A stretch of DNA of 64,000 bases, taken from NCBI RefSeq assembly GCF_002646595.1, contig NZ_PDUD01000027.1:1-64000 (forward strand), in the 5' to 3' direction. Below the pieces are notes generated by a model, which ran no database searches, had not been told where the DNA came from, and saw only the letters and a program-made list of their open reading frames with translations. Each line of letters begins with the position of its first letter. Within the stretch, counting starts at the first letter, position 1. Position numbers and translations under genes: made by a program. This DNA is from Flavilitoribacter nigricans DSM 23189 = NBRC 102662. Its GTDB lineage: Bacteria; Bacteroidota; Bacteroidia; Chitinophagales; Saprospiraceae. This document shows, in pieces, positions 48,280-57,279 of the stretch.

Positions 48280-48295
48280 ATCGTAAAATTACGAT
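48280..48295 (-). promoter_or_regulatory. Operator palindrome in front of the ArsR gene
   Basis: ATCGTAAAATTACGAT, a perfect 16-nt palindrome, five bases upstream of the chosen start codon. Typical size and place for ArsR autoregulation. Confidence 0.75.
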
Positions 48296-48355
48296 GAATA
48301 AATTTCAGATGCAAATTTTAGCGTAAAAAATATCCAATACGGTCCAAAAATACAA

Positions 48356-48418
48356 AGGGCGCTAAGAACTGGCGGCCGGTTCGATTTGAATCGGCTATTA
48401 CAGTTCTTAGCGCCCTTG
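48356..48418. terminator. Long hairpin between the SprB-type adhesin and the ArsR gene
   Basis: A 17-bp perfect stem (48356-48372 with 48402-48418), starting AAGGGCGCTAAGAACTG. On the minus strand it follows the adhesin stop by 25 bp and is followed by a T-rich stretch, so it probably ends the adhesin transcript. Confidence 0.7.
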
Positions 48419-48442
48419 GCACCTTTGGAAGGATAGATCGAA

Positions 48443-51400
48443 TTAACGCAGCACGGTCACGTCTCCCCGGAAGACCAGGGTCACATCATCCAGGAATTCT
48501 ACCTCGATGATGTAAACGTATACGCCCGGGCTCACGGTCCGTCCGTCCTTTTGTCCGTTCCAGAGAGCAGCTCCGTCAAAACAGTTAACGTCAATGGAAT
48601 CGTCATTATACACGATCTCTCCCCAGCGATCGAATATCCGGGCGAAATTGACGCTTCGCACACCCGTACAGGTGAACAAACGGAATTCGTCGTTTATACC
48701 GTCTCCGTCGGGAGAGAAGGCATTGGGAATATATACGTTGCGGTTGGCGTCCAGATCGATGAATACGCTTGCTTCCGCCGTACATCCGTTCGGATCGGTG
48801 ATCAGCAGGGTGTATTCTTCACTGCGGAAGGGGAACACCACCGGATTAGGAATATCCGTAGCGGAAATATCCGGCGTTTCCGGCGTCCATTCGTAAGTGA
48901 ATACGCCACCCAGAGGAGAGATTACCGGCATCAGGGTCACACTGTCTCCCAATTCAACGGTAATCTCGCTCGGCAGATCAATGATGATCTCATCCGGCTG
49001 CGGAATGGATACATCCACTTCCACCGTACAACCGCCCGGATCCGTTACGCGGATCACGTGATCCATGCCGAATACCGTTGCCGGCTGGTTGGGCGGGAAG
49101 TTGAGACCGTTATTATCTACAGAATAGGTGTAATCCAGAAAGTCCTGTCCAGTTCCACCAAAGACCGTATCGATGAAGATCAGAGACGGATCGCCGAAGC
49201 AAAGCGGCGGTACCGGCTCCACGATCTCTACAGAGATGGGGATCGGTTCGCCGATCGTATAGACGGTATCGGCCTGACAACCTCTGACGTCAGTCACCGT
49301 CACCGTATAGGTGCCGGGAGCGAGATTGTCCGCCCGGGGAGAACTGGCCGGAGCTACACCGCCGGACCAGGCAAATGGGCTGGTACCAAGGCCGTTTCCG
49401 CCTACTTCTTCCACAACGATGATCCCGTCATTTTCGCCGGCACAACTGATCGTGGGCGTAGACAGTGCTTCATTGATATTCAGGATCAGTTCGTCCGGTT
49501 CGGCGATCGGCACCGTCTGGGTGATATTACAGCCGTTGGCATCCGTGATCACTACCTGGTACGTATCGGCTCCCAGGTTATCGCGATCGGATCCGCTCGG
49601 GCCGTCGTCCCACAGGTAATCGTAAGGGGCCGTACCACCCATCGTGGCGAGCATAATGGTTCCGTCTGTTTCGCCGAAGCAACTAATATTGGCCACATCG
49701 GCCGTTACGGCGAAATCATCCGGGCTGGGTACTTCTACATCAACCGTCACCCCACAGGTGCCGTCGGAAACGGTCAGCGTTTGCGGACCGCGGCAGAGTT
49801 GCGTACCGGTCGAACTGGCCACTCCCTGTTCGGTCTCTCCGGAAGACCAGACAAAGTTGAAGATACCGGTGGTGCCGTCGCTGTAGGACGCTTCGGCGAG
49901 TATCCGACCGTCGCAGGTCAGGTCATCCGGGCAACTTACCGGAGCCAGCACGGTGAAATCGACGGTGATCGTCGGCGGATCACTCAGCACGATATTGTCA
50001 ATCACCAGCGGCGTACAGTTATTGGCATCCGTTACGGTAACGGAATAGGTACCCGCCGCCAGTGCCGGTAGCGGGTTGATCGTAGTAGCATTATTCGGAT
50101 CGGTTGACCAGCGATAGGTGTACGGAGGCGTACCGCCGCTGACGAATACCGCGATCTGACCGTCGTTCTGACCGGGGCAACCGGGCAGTCTCAGATTGAT
50201 GCTGTCCTGTACCACCAGGCCCGGAGAGGTTACCAGAGCCGTATCAATGGACTGACAGTTATCGGATGCCGTAACGGTAACGGTATAGGCTCCGGGAGAC
50301 AGACCGGAAATGGAAGTTTCGGTAGAACCGGTACTCCAGAGGTAGCCCGTAATCGGAGCGGCCGTAGCCGTGGCCGTTACGCTCAGCATACCGTCAGTAT
50401 CGTTCGGACAGGTCACTGAATCATCCGTCAGGGAGGTAATATTCGGAGGCGTCGGTGCTTCGATGGCGAAGTTCAGCATCTGCTCACAATTATTCACATC
50501 GCGAACAGTGAGCGTATAATCGCCGGCGGTCAGGCCGGTAGCAGTTGGTCCGTTGAGGTTGGCATCGTGCGACCATTCGTAGGTATAGGCGCCGGTACCT
50601 CCGGTCACTTCTACGCTGATATTACCATCGCGGCCAATGCCTCCGGACGGATTGTCATTACAGGTTTCATTATTGATGTCGGCAATGGAGATGGCGATCG
50701 AGTCCGGTTCGAGGATCTCAAAAGTGCCTTCTACCATACAAGAGCCGGAAGCATCATTATCGGTCATGGTTACCGAATAGGTGCCCGCTGCGAGTCCGTT
50801 CTGGGTAGATGAATTCGGACTGCTGTCTTCCGCTGTGCCCGCATTGGCGGACCAGGAGAAGGTATAGGGCAGGTCTTCTTCATTAGTGGGGGTTGTCGAT
50901 CCGGAAAGTACGATGGATCCGTTGGCTTCACCAAAGCAGGTCACATCGGTTACCAGACTGACGATACTGATCTCTTTTTCCGCCGCCACGATGTAGCAGT
51001 CTGAAAAAGAACAGCCATTATCATCGGTGATCGTCACGCAATACTCACCCGGATCCAGGCCACTGATGGTGGAACTACTGGAGGTTTGGGTGACCCCGTT
51101 GCTCCATTCGAAGACGTAGTTACCGGAGCTGGTGGTACCACCGGAAGGGATCACGGTGATCTCACCATCGAGGGCACCGTTACAACTGGCCGGAGAAATG
51201 ACTTTATCCTGGGGATCGTCCCGCACGACGATGGGGAGCGGTTCGAACAAAGTAGCACTCGCTATCGCTTCACAACCGTTGTCCGAGGATACGGTAACCG
51301 AATAAAAACCTTCGGGAATGTTGGTGAGGGCGGCTACATTACCGACCGGTACGTTCCAGGTGAAAGTATATTTACTGAGGTCAGGATTGGGCGTGCCGTC

Positions 51401-53122
51401 CGAGATCCTGACGGAAATAGAGCCGTCGGTAGCTCCGAAACAGGAAGGTTCGGTAACGGTAAAGTTGGCGCCCAGTCGCGGCGGAGCGATCAGTTCGAAA
51501 GTATCAATTACGGTATTAACCGGATTATTGCTGTCGGTAATGGTGATCTGATAGGTACCCTCCGTGAGGTCGTTCACAGTGATGGATTCACCCGGATTAG
51601 TGAGCGTACCGGCCTGGTCCGCACCAACCGGTGGCACGGAGTTCCAGGCGTAGTTGTAGGGTGCTACTCCATCGCTGACCGTAAGGGTAAAACCACCCGT
51701 CGGTGCCGCGGCGCATTCCAGATCGCGCGGTTCGATAAGCACGAAGAGATCACTGGCGGAAACGGTAACCTGCCCGCCGGTGACGATGACCCCGTAAGGA
51801 TTGCTATCCGTATCCAGTACTTCGATGGACAGGGGCGTATCGGTCATAATGATCGGGCTCGTCTCTCCGGGTTGTCCGATCACGTCGAAACACATTTCAA
51901 AAAGTACCGCACCGTCGCCCAGGGTTACTCCGGAAGTACCGGCATCGAACCAGGAAACCAGCAGGGTTTGCTCATCGGCCTGGTTGATACTGTTGGGCAG
52001 ATCAACGAGGGCAGCATTGGGATTTTGAAAATTCTGGAATTGCAATACAGTAGGATCCCAGTTAATGGAGAATTGCATGGAACCAACCATGTTGAAATCT
52101 TCCACCGTTACCGGCAGACATTCTACCTGGCCGGGTGAAACGTTCTCCAGCGGGAAGTTGTAGGTTATGGATGCGCAGGAAGTGAAGTCCATGGTGAAGA
52201 TTGCCGGACAACCCTTTCCATCCTCTACAATGATATTGTACATCCCGGCCCGCGGTACCATGAATTCTACGGTACTGTTGTGGCGGGGCGCGCTGGAAGA
52301 GGTTACGGTTCCCTGAATATCGGGATTGCTCGCCAGACTGATGGTGATCTCGTATTCTTCCGCCGGAAGGAATTCCGGTAAACCACCCACCACATCAAAG
52401 GTACCCGTACAGCCGGTAGAACCGCTGATTATATTTTGATTCGTTGCCACTACTTCGTTGAGGTAAACAACGGAAAAAGCTTCATCCACATTCACGTCCA
52501 CGCAACTACCTTCTCCGCCACCCAGGCCGTCGTCCTCATAGGCACGATTGGCGAAATCATCGATCGTGATCGGTGCGAACCAAAGCTGCACCGGAGCGCC
52601 CTGCATGGGACCGCTGCCACCGCCGAAAGCGTACTGCAGCGTACCGGAGTTCTGGAAGGTGATATCCCCGTCTACTTCCTGGGTCGCCACCCAGATCCCG
52701 AAATCCTGGGTTTCGGTAACTCCGTTCGGGAAGGTGATCGGCGATACGGTGTTCAAACAGGGATCGGTGAGAATGGTGGCCAGATCGGGGCCGGTCTGGG
52801 TGGGCTGGCAGTCGTAGAATGCGTAACCGAAACCCGGAGTCGTACTGGGATTGGGATCTCCGCTAAGGTCACCACCCGTATGATCAATTTGCAGGATGTC
52901 ATTAAAGCACAGGAAGATGGTATCTCCCGCTACATCATTGCTCTGCCCGGTAAAGGGAAGAAAACTTATCGTACCGGCATCATTACACTCCATACGGGCC
53001 GATCCGCTGGCGGGTGCGCGTAACTGTCCGTCGATAACAATGTTTCGGGGAGATTGAGCCAAAAGGGTGAATGAGGTGCTGAGACAGCAGATCAAAGTGG
53101 CGAATTGAATTCTCGTCATCAT
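48443..53122 (-). CDS. Giant SprB-repeat adhesin with cohesin-like domain and T9SS type B signal
   Basis: 1559 residues with signal peptide (about 1-22, LLAQ). The N-terminal 310 residues are acidic and unrecognised. About 315-455 resemble a cohesin-type domain (SMQFSINWDPTVLQF, AVLFEMCFDV). From about 470 to 1430 there are about twelve SprB repeats, each about 70-90 residues and closing with phrases such as GTYSVTVTDANNC or GEYCVTITDDNGC. The end is a gliding-motility C-terminal domain (IPNAFSPDGDGINDEF, IFDRWGEIVYN, PGVYVYIIEVEF). Probably a surface adhesin moved by the gliding or T9SS apparatus. Alternate start one codon later. Confidence 0.9.
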   Translation of the reverse strand: MMTRIQFATLICCLSTSFTLLAQSPRNIVIDGQLRAPASGSARMECNDAGTISFLPFTGQSNDVAGDTIFLCFNDILQIDHTGGDLSGDPNPSTTPGFGYAFYDCQPTQTGPDLATILTDPCLNTVSPITFPNGVTETQDFGIWVATQEVDGDITFQNSGTLQYAFGGGSGPMQGAPVQLWFAPITIDDFANRAYEDDGLGGGEGSCVDVNVDEAFSVVYLNEVVATNQNIISGSTGCTGTFDVVGGLPEFLPAEEYEITISLASNPDIQGTVTSSSAPRHNSTVEFMVPRAGMYNIIVEDGKGCPAIFTMDFTSCASITYNFPLENVSPGQVECLPVTVEDFNMVGSMQFSINWDPTVLQFQNFQNPNAALVDLPNSINQADEQTLLVSWFDAGTSGVTLGDGAVLFEMCFDVIGQPGETSPIIMTDTPLSIEVLDTDSNPYGVIVTGGQVTVSASDLFVLIEPRDLECAAAPTGGFTLTVSDGVAPYNYAWNSVPPVGADQAGTLTNPGESITVNDLTEGTYQITITDSNNPVNTVIDTFELIAPPRLGANFTVTEPSCFGATDGSISVRISDGTPNPDLSKYTFTWNVPVGNVAALTNIPEGFYSVTVSSDNGCEAIASATLFEPLPIVVRDDPQDKVISPASCNGALDGEITVIPSGGTTSSGNYVFEWSNGVTQTSSSSTISGLDPGEYCVTITDDNGCSFSDCYIVAAEKEISIVSLVTDVTCFGEANGSIVLSGSTTPTNEEDLPYTFSWSANAGTAEDSSPNSSTQNGLAAGTYSVTMTDNDASGSCMVEGTFEILEPDSIAISIADINNETCNDNPSGGIGRDGNISVEVTGGTGAYTYEWSHDANLNGPTATGLTAGDYTLTVRDVNNCEQMLNFAIEAPTPPNITSLTDDSVTCPNDTDGMLSVTATATAAPITGYLWSTGSTETSISGLSPGAYTVTVTASDNCQSIDTALVTSPGLVVQDSINLRLPGCPGQNDGQIAVFVSGGTPPYTYRWSTDPNNATTINPLPALAAGTYSVTVTDANNCTPLVIDNIVLSDPPTITVDFTVLAPVSCPDDLTCDGRILAEASYSDGTTGIFNFVWSSGETEQGVASSTGTQLCRGPQTLTVSDGTCGVTVDVEVPSPDDFAVTADVANISCFGETDGTIMLATMGGTAPYDYLWDDGPSGSDRDNLGADTYQVVITDANGCNITQTVPIAEPDELILNINEALSTPTISCAGENDGIIVVEEVGGNGLGTSPFAWSGGVAPASSPRADNLAPGTYTVTVTDVRGCQADTVYTIGEPIPISVEIVEPVPPLCFGDPSLIFIDTVFGGTGQDFLDYTYSVDNNGLNFPPNQPATVFGMDHVIRVTDPGGCTVEVDVSIPQPDEIIIDLPSEITVELGDSVTLMPVISPLGGVFTYEWTPETPDISATDIPNPVVFPFRSEEYTLLITDPNGCTAEASVFIDLDANRNVYIPNAFSPDGDGINDEFRLFTCTGVRSVNFARIFDRWGEIVYNDDSIDVNCFDGAALWNGQKDGRTVSPGVYVYIIEVEFLDDVTLVFRGDVTVLR

Positions 53123-53626
53123 TAAAGATTATGTTCAACCGTTAGTGGGATCGAGTTTATCGACAATAAAAGTTGCGAAGATTAAAAAAAATATGGTGCC
53201 ATTGAACGAAAATCATGATTCATTCAGGCACATTTTCCACCTTTATTCAGGATTTTTATTAGAGTAGTTTTCTTTCTATAGTATTAATAATTCGGGGTAT
53301 ATGAAACTGCTCTGCGGTATGAATTTTGCCTTGTGTGGCCTCCGGCTGCCTTTCCTCCTGCGGCATACCGTAACGGTAACAAGTCCTCAAAAATCCGGCA
53401 CAGACAGCTTCTAAGTACTAGTATGGGGTAATAAGTCGTGGTGAAAACGAAATTGCCCTTCCATAAATTGTCGAGAAACCGAAAGGAAAGAAAAAATGTA
53501 TTCCGGACGCATAAAGCGATAGCGGATCGCGTCCGGCAGGAGGGGGCGATCCACTCCCGCAGGCCCCTTCCCACGGGAGCGATTCCTATGGTAAAGCGCC
53601 CGTACTGCCGCCTGGCGGTCGATGGC
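53123..53626. other. Gap between the adhesin and the thioredoxin-SPOR gene
   Basis: 504 bp with no supported gene. The part next to the adhesin start (53123-53290) is AT-rich and probably holds its promoter and leader. Short open frames further right have no recognisable content. Confidence 0.5.
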
Positions 53627-54541
53627 TTAACGAACGTCCATCATATCCTGAATGACACCACTCACGTTTTTTCGCCGCAGATAAAATAAGTAATCTTCGG
53701 CCTTTTTCCGGTCCGGGAACATGCCGATAAAGATGCGAAAGACCTGCTTCCCGGCATCATCCTTACCCCCGAGCAGGCGTACGGATTCATTCACGCCGCT
53801 TTCCAGTTGGGCCACCTGGCGGATCGCCTGTTGGTAGTCTTCGTAGGAAGCCACCTGGATACTGTAGGTCTTTTCCGAACGGGGAGCAAAAGTTTCCCGG
53901 GTATTGGGGCGGGCAACGGGTACGGCCTGCGACGGCGTATTGCGGTCCTGCTGCTGGGTAGTTCGCCCCGGCACCATTACGGGCGGCGGCAGTTCGGTTG
54001 GCGGCGGCGGATTATTGCCGTTGTTTTCGGAGGGAAGCGGGGGGCGGTAGAGTTTGATACTCGGCTTCGGGCTGTCCATGATCTCTTCGCTGGCGAAGCT
54101 GTGACGGGTACTCCCGATGCGATTTTTGGGCAGGTTGTGCTCTTCGAGGATCTTGAGCAGGTCTTCGCCGGAAAGGGCAGTCTCAATTTTTGCCAGGAGC
54201 TGTCCCTGAGCGTTGAACACCAGTATACTCGGCAGCAATTTTACCTGAAATCGCTCCTGATGGGGCCGGTTCCCGCGTTCGTCGATATCGACCTTTACGG
54301 CGAGATAATGCTGGCGTACGTAGCTGATCAGCGGAGCGCTGGTAAAAGCCTGCTCCTCCATCCAGTGACAGGGGGCACACCAGTTGGCGGTGAAAAACGC
54401 AAAATAGAGGCTCCCTTGTTGTCCGGCAATTTCGCGGACTTCATTGAGATCTTTGTTCAGGAACGGAATAGCGGGCTGACCATTTCCGGGCACTAACCAA
54501 TGGATGAGGCATAGCCATAGTAAAGTGCAGTAGTGCTTCAT
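53627..54541 (-). CDS. Secreted thioredoxin-fold protein fused to a SPOR domain
   Basis: 304 residues. Signal peptide about 1-22, thioredoxin domain about 25-145 with redox pair Cys55-Ala-Pro-Cys58 (ANWCAPCHWME) and a cis-Pro region LLPSILVF, then a Pro/Asn-rich linker (about 165-215), and a C-terminal SPOR domain (about 222-304: YSIQVASYEDYQQAIRQVAQL, RIFIGMFPDRKKAEDYLFYLR). SPOR domains bind denuded peptidoglycan, so the redox domain is probably held at the division septum or cell wall. The combination is uncommon in my knowledge. Confidence 0.87.
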   Translation of the reverse strand: MKHYCTLLWLCLIHWLVPGNGQPAIPFLNKDLNEVREIAGQQGSLYFAFFTANWCAPCHWMEEQAFTSAPLISYVRQHYLAVKVDIDERGNRPHQERFQVKLLPSILVFNAQGQLLAKIETALSGEDLLKILEEHNLPKNRIGSTRHSFASEEIMDSPKPSIKLYRPPLPSENNGNNPPPPTELPPPVMVPGRTTQQQDRNTPSQAVPVARPNTRETFAPRSEKTYSIQVASYEDYQQAIRQVAQLESGVNESVRLLGGKDDAGKQVFRIFIGMFPDRKKAEDYLFYLRRKNVSGVIQDMMDVR

Positions 54542-54867
54542 AGTTGCTATAGAATTTACGGTTTTGGGCTGGGGTGTCGGGATGTAGTTTACCCGATCAT
54601 TTATATAAGTAATTTAAAGCTTATAAGCGACAATGGAAAATAGTGATCATCCGGTGCAGGCAGCGGGGGATAAGATCCGGAAGGGCACGCTTGCCGAATT
54701 AATAAGATGTGTCCAGCTATGGAGAGGTTTCATTCGAAATGTGGTACAAAGATAGGGATTCAGCCTCCAATGAAGCAATAGCCAAAAGCAAAAATGACCT
54801 GACAAAATAGCAGAGGGCCACTTTGTCAGGTCATTCTTACAGTCTGATCTTAAATTTTTTTAAGAAA
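54542..54867. other. Gap with the XRE gene terminator
   Basis: 326 bp. Contains a 14-bp perfect stem (54793-54806 with 54822-54835) 33 bp after the XRE stop; on the minus strand it is followed by TTTTTGCTTTTGG, so it is the terminator of that gene. The remainder shows no gene. Confidence 0.65.
54785..54835 (-). terminator. Terminator of the XRE regulator gene
   Basis: AATGACCTGACAAA (54793-54806) with complement (54822-54835) and a T-rich tail on the minus strand. Confidence 0.8.
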
Positions 54868-55377
54868 TTATTTATCCTGGCATCGAATGTAATTGATCAG
54901 TTGCCGGTGCTCCGCCAGCAGATTGACCGCCGCATCGTAGGCCTGATCAAAGAAATCGAAAACAAAATTTACATTATCGGGAACTTCGCTGGATTCCAGC
55001 TTGGCTTTTTTATAGGTATAGCATTTGTGCAAACCTTCCAGATAATCCGCCAACATATGCGCTTTTTCCGCAAAGTGGGCAATCTGTTCGGGATCCGGAC
55101 CGTTTAAATTCTCGTATTTCAACTGAGCTTCGATCTGATTGACCTCATCCTGCAAGTCCTTCATAGTCAGATCGATGATGGATACCTCAAAAATCCGGGA
55201 AAGCTTAAGTAAATTGCAGATCTTAGGCTCCGCGGTTCCATTTTCGTAGGAAGCGATGTTGCCACGATTGAGTCCGATCTTTTGCGCCAGTTCTTCCTGG
55301 CTGAAACCCTTTTTACGTCGTAAACACTTGATGTTTGACGACAAATAGTTAATAATTGTATTCTTTGTCAATTCCAT
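54868..55377 (-). CDS. XRE-family transcriptional regulator
   Basis: 169 residues. A Cro/CI-type helix-turn-helix at about 12-68 (LRRKKGFSQEELAQKIGLNRGNIASYENGTAEP), followed by a helical C-terminal part (about 75-169) I do not recognise. It is divergent from an ECF-type sigma factor gene; the 315-bp space between them has a 16-nt palindrome that is a likely operator for this protein. Could regulate itself and the sigma factor. Confidence 0.88.
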   Translation of the reverse strand: MELTKNTIINYLSSNIKCLRRKKGFSQEELAQKIGLNRGNIASYENGTAEPKICNLLKLSRIFEVSIIDLTMKDLQDEVNQIEAQLKYENLNGPDPEQIAHFAEKAHMLADYLEGLHKCYTYKKAKLESSEVPDNVNFVFDFFDQAYDAAVNLLAEHRQLINYIRCQDK

Positions 55378-55692
55378 TGCTACCTGCTTTGTCTTACTCC
55401 GTCGAAGTTTAAGAATTCAATGTTGTACCTGCGCTAATGACACAAAAATGTAAAAAAAATTTACAGTTCCAATATTGGAACCATTTTTGATCGTTTAAAT
55501 ATATATACAAGTTTAGGCATTTTTTGTTTAGGTCTGTTAACAAAATTAACGTTTTGGCCGCTAAATGGTAAAGGCCGGACAATCTTGGTACTAAATTTGC
55601 TGTATATACAAATAAATTGCCAATATTATTTGCATCTCCGCTAGAAGGCGGGTATTTTTGTAAATAATAATTACAAATAAAACATCACCGAC
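55378..55692. promoter_or_regulatory. Divergent regulatory region between XRE and ECF genes
   Basis: 315-bp AT-rich gap with no gene. It has the perfect palindrome GTTCCAATATTGGAAC (55466-55481). The sequence near 55600-55690 holds the leader of the sigma gene. Confidence 0.65.
55466..55481. promoter_or_regulatory. 16-nt palindromic operator candidate
   Basis: GTTCCAATATTGGAAC, perfect dyad, 89 bp upstream of the XRE start and 212 bp upstream of the sigma start. Confidence 0.65.
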
Positions 55693-56220
55693 ATGATATA
55701 CGCCATTCAGAATCAAATACAGGACCAATTAGACCGAATTAGTAACTCGCTGCGTGCATTCTCTCTCAAGCTTACCGGAAACTCCAACGATGCGGAAGAT
55801 CTGTATCAGGATACGGCGCTGAGAATTATCACGAATGCGGACAAATATAACCCGGGTACCAACTTTAAGGCCTGGGCGGTGACCATCATGCGGAACATCT
55901 TCATCAACAACTATCGCAAGAAGGTGCGCCGGAACATGATCATCGACCAAACCCCCAACAATTACTATCTGAACAGTGGTGATCGGGTGGTCGAGAATGA
56001 TGGGGAGACTTCGGTGGCGTTTAAAGAACTGATGTCTTTGGTAAACGATCTGCCGGAAGACTTTCGCCGTCCGTTTCTGATGGCCTACGCCGGCTACAAG
56101 TACGATGAGATCGCCGAAGAACTGGATTCTCCGCTCGGTACCATCAAAAGCCGTATCTTCTTTGCCCGGAAGAAACTGCAGAAAGCCTACAAAAACATCA
56201 TGATGGAAAGAAGGGCTTAA
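55693..56220 (+). CDS. RNA polymerase sigma factor, ECF-type (RpoE-like)
   Basis: 175 residues. Region 2 is at about 20-85 (DAEDLYQDTALRIITNADKYNPGTNFKAWAVTIMRNIFINNYRK) and region 4 at about 115-168 (LPEDFRRPFLMAYAGYKYDEIAEELDSPLGTIKSRIFFARKKLQKAY). No anti-sigma gene follows; the gene is closed by a terminator. It lies divergent from an XRE regulator, which may control it instead. Confidence 0.93.
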   Translation: MIYAIQNQIQDQLDRISNSLRAFSLKLTGNSNDAEDLYQDTALRIITNADKYNPGTNFKAWAVTIMRNIFINNYRKKVRRNMIIDQTPNNYYLNSGDRVVENDGETSVAFKELMSLVNDLPEDFRRPFLMAYAGYKYDEIAEELDSPLGTIKSRIFFARKKLQKAYKNIMMERRA

Positions 56221-56303
56221 TTAAATTGCAAAAAAAATTGACAATTTATAATAAGCGCTTTTGACTGTCGTTATATATCTACATTAAGCAGCATAACTAA
56301 ATT

Positions 56304-56346
56304 CGAAGCCCTTCCCGCAAATTCCGGGAAGGGCTTCGTTTTTTTT
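56304..56346 (+). terminator. Rho-independent terminator after the ECF sigma gene
   Basis: Fourteen-base stem CGAAGCCCTTCCCG (56304-56317) with complement (56325-56338), followed by eight T. Confidence 0.93.
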
Positions 56347-56413
56347 AGGATCTTACCGTTACACAGCCATTCGTGCGGAAACCTGCTGCTCATCTCGTAA
56401 CCATCCAAGCATT

Positions 56414-57118
56414 ATGAAAATTCTGATAACCGGAGCCAGTCGGGGAATAGGCCTGGAAACAGCACTACGGCTGGCGCGCAGCCGGGAGCACCGCATTCTG
56501 GTACTCGGCCGGAGCGAAGATGCTCTGCGGTCGCTTTACCAGGCGGTGGCGCTGGAAGAAGGGGAGGGGATCCTGGACTATCTGGTATACGACCTGAACG
56601 ATAGTTCCCCGGATCTGCTGAACCGCGCTTTGGGCGATCTGGACGGACTGGACATACTGATCAACAATGCGGGACTGCTGATCAATAAGCCGTTTGAGCA
56701 GCTGAGTCCGCTGGACTGGCAGGAATCTTTTGAGACCAATTTCTTTTCGGTTGTAAAAATTATTAACATCTGCCTGCCGCATTTTTCCAGAATGAACGGA
56801 GGGCATATTGTCAATATCGGCAGTATGGGCGGGTTTCAGGGCAGCGCTAAGTTCAACGGCCTGGCTGCCTACAGCGCTGCCAAAGCGGCACTGGCCAATC
56901 TGACCGAATGCCTGGCCGAAGAATTCAAGGATCGCCGGCTTTCCGTCAACTGTCTCAGCCTCGGCGCGGTACAGACCGAAATGCTGGAAGCGGCTTTTCC
57001 CGGCTATCAGGCACCCCTGAGCAGCGATGATATGGGCGAATTTGTGGCCTGGTTCGCCACCCAGGGGCATCGCTTTTTCAACGGGAAGATACTGCCGGTA
57101 TCGGTTTCAACACCCTGA
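56414..57118 (+). CDS. Short-chain dehydrogenase/reductase
   Basis: 234-residue classical SDR. TGASRGIG at 6-13 binds the nucleotide, NNAG lies at about 88-91, the catalytic Ser is in NIGSMGG and the Tyr/Lys pair in YSAAKAAL. Acts on NAD(P)H with an unknown carbonyl substrate. It stands alone after a terminator. Confidence 0.9.
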   Translation: MKILITGASRGIGLETALRLARSREHRILVLGRSEDALRSLYQAVALEEGEGILDYLVYDLNDSSPDLLNRALGDLDGLDILINNAGLLINKPFEQLSPLDWQESFETNFFSVVKIINICLPHFSRMNGGHIVNIGSMGGFQGSAKFNGLAAYSAAKAALANLTECLAEEFKDRRLSVNCLSLGAVQTEMLEAAFPGYQAPLSSDDMGEFVAWFATQGHRFFNGKILPVSVSTP

Positions 57119-57279
57119 TCAGCAGTAATTTTCAGAGGGGAGAATTTATGTCCGATCCCCTGTAACTTTTTCAAAAAAATACGTCTAATAGATAGTAGGA
57201 TTCATTTTTATGTGCTTACCTTAAAACTAGATGGCGGATGAGGTGTTTCCCATAAAGTTTAAAATGTATTAAAAGGATT

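Noticed and set aside
53284-53689. Overlapping short frames on both strands in the gap near the thioredoxin-SPOR gene
   Set aside because: Neither frame has recognisable content and they exclude one another.
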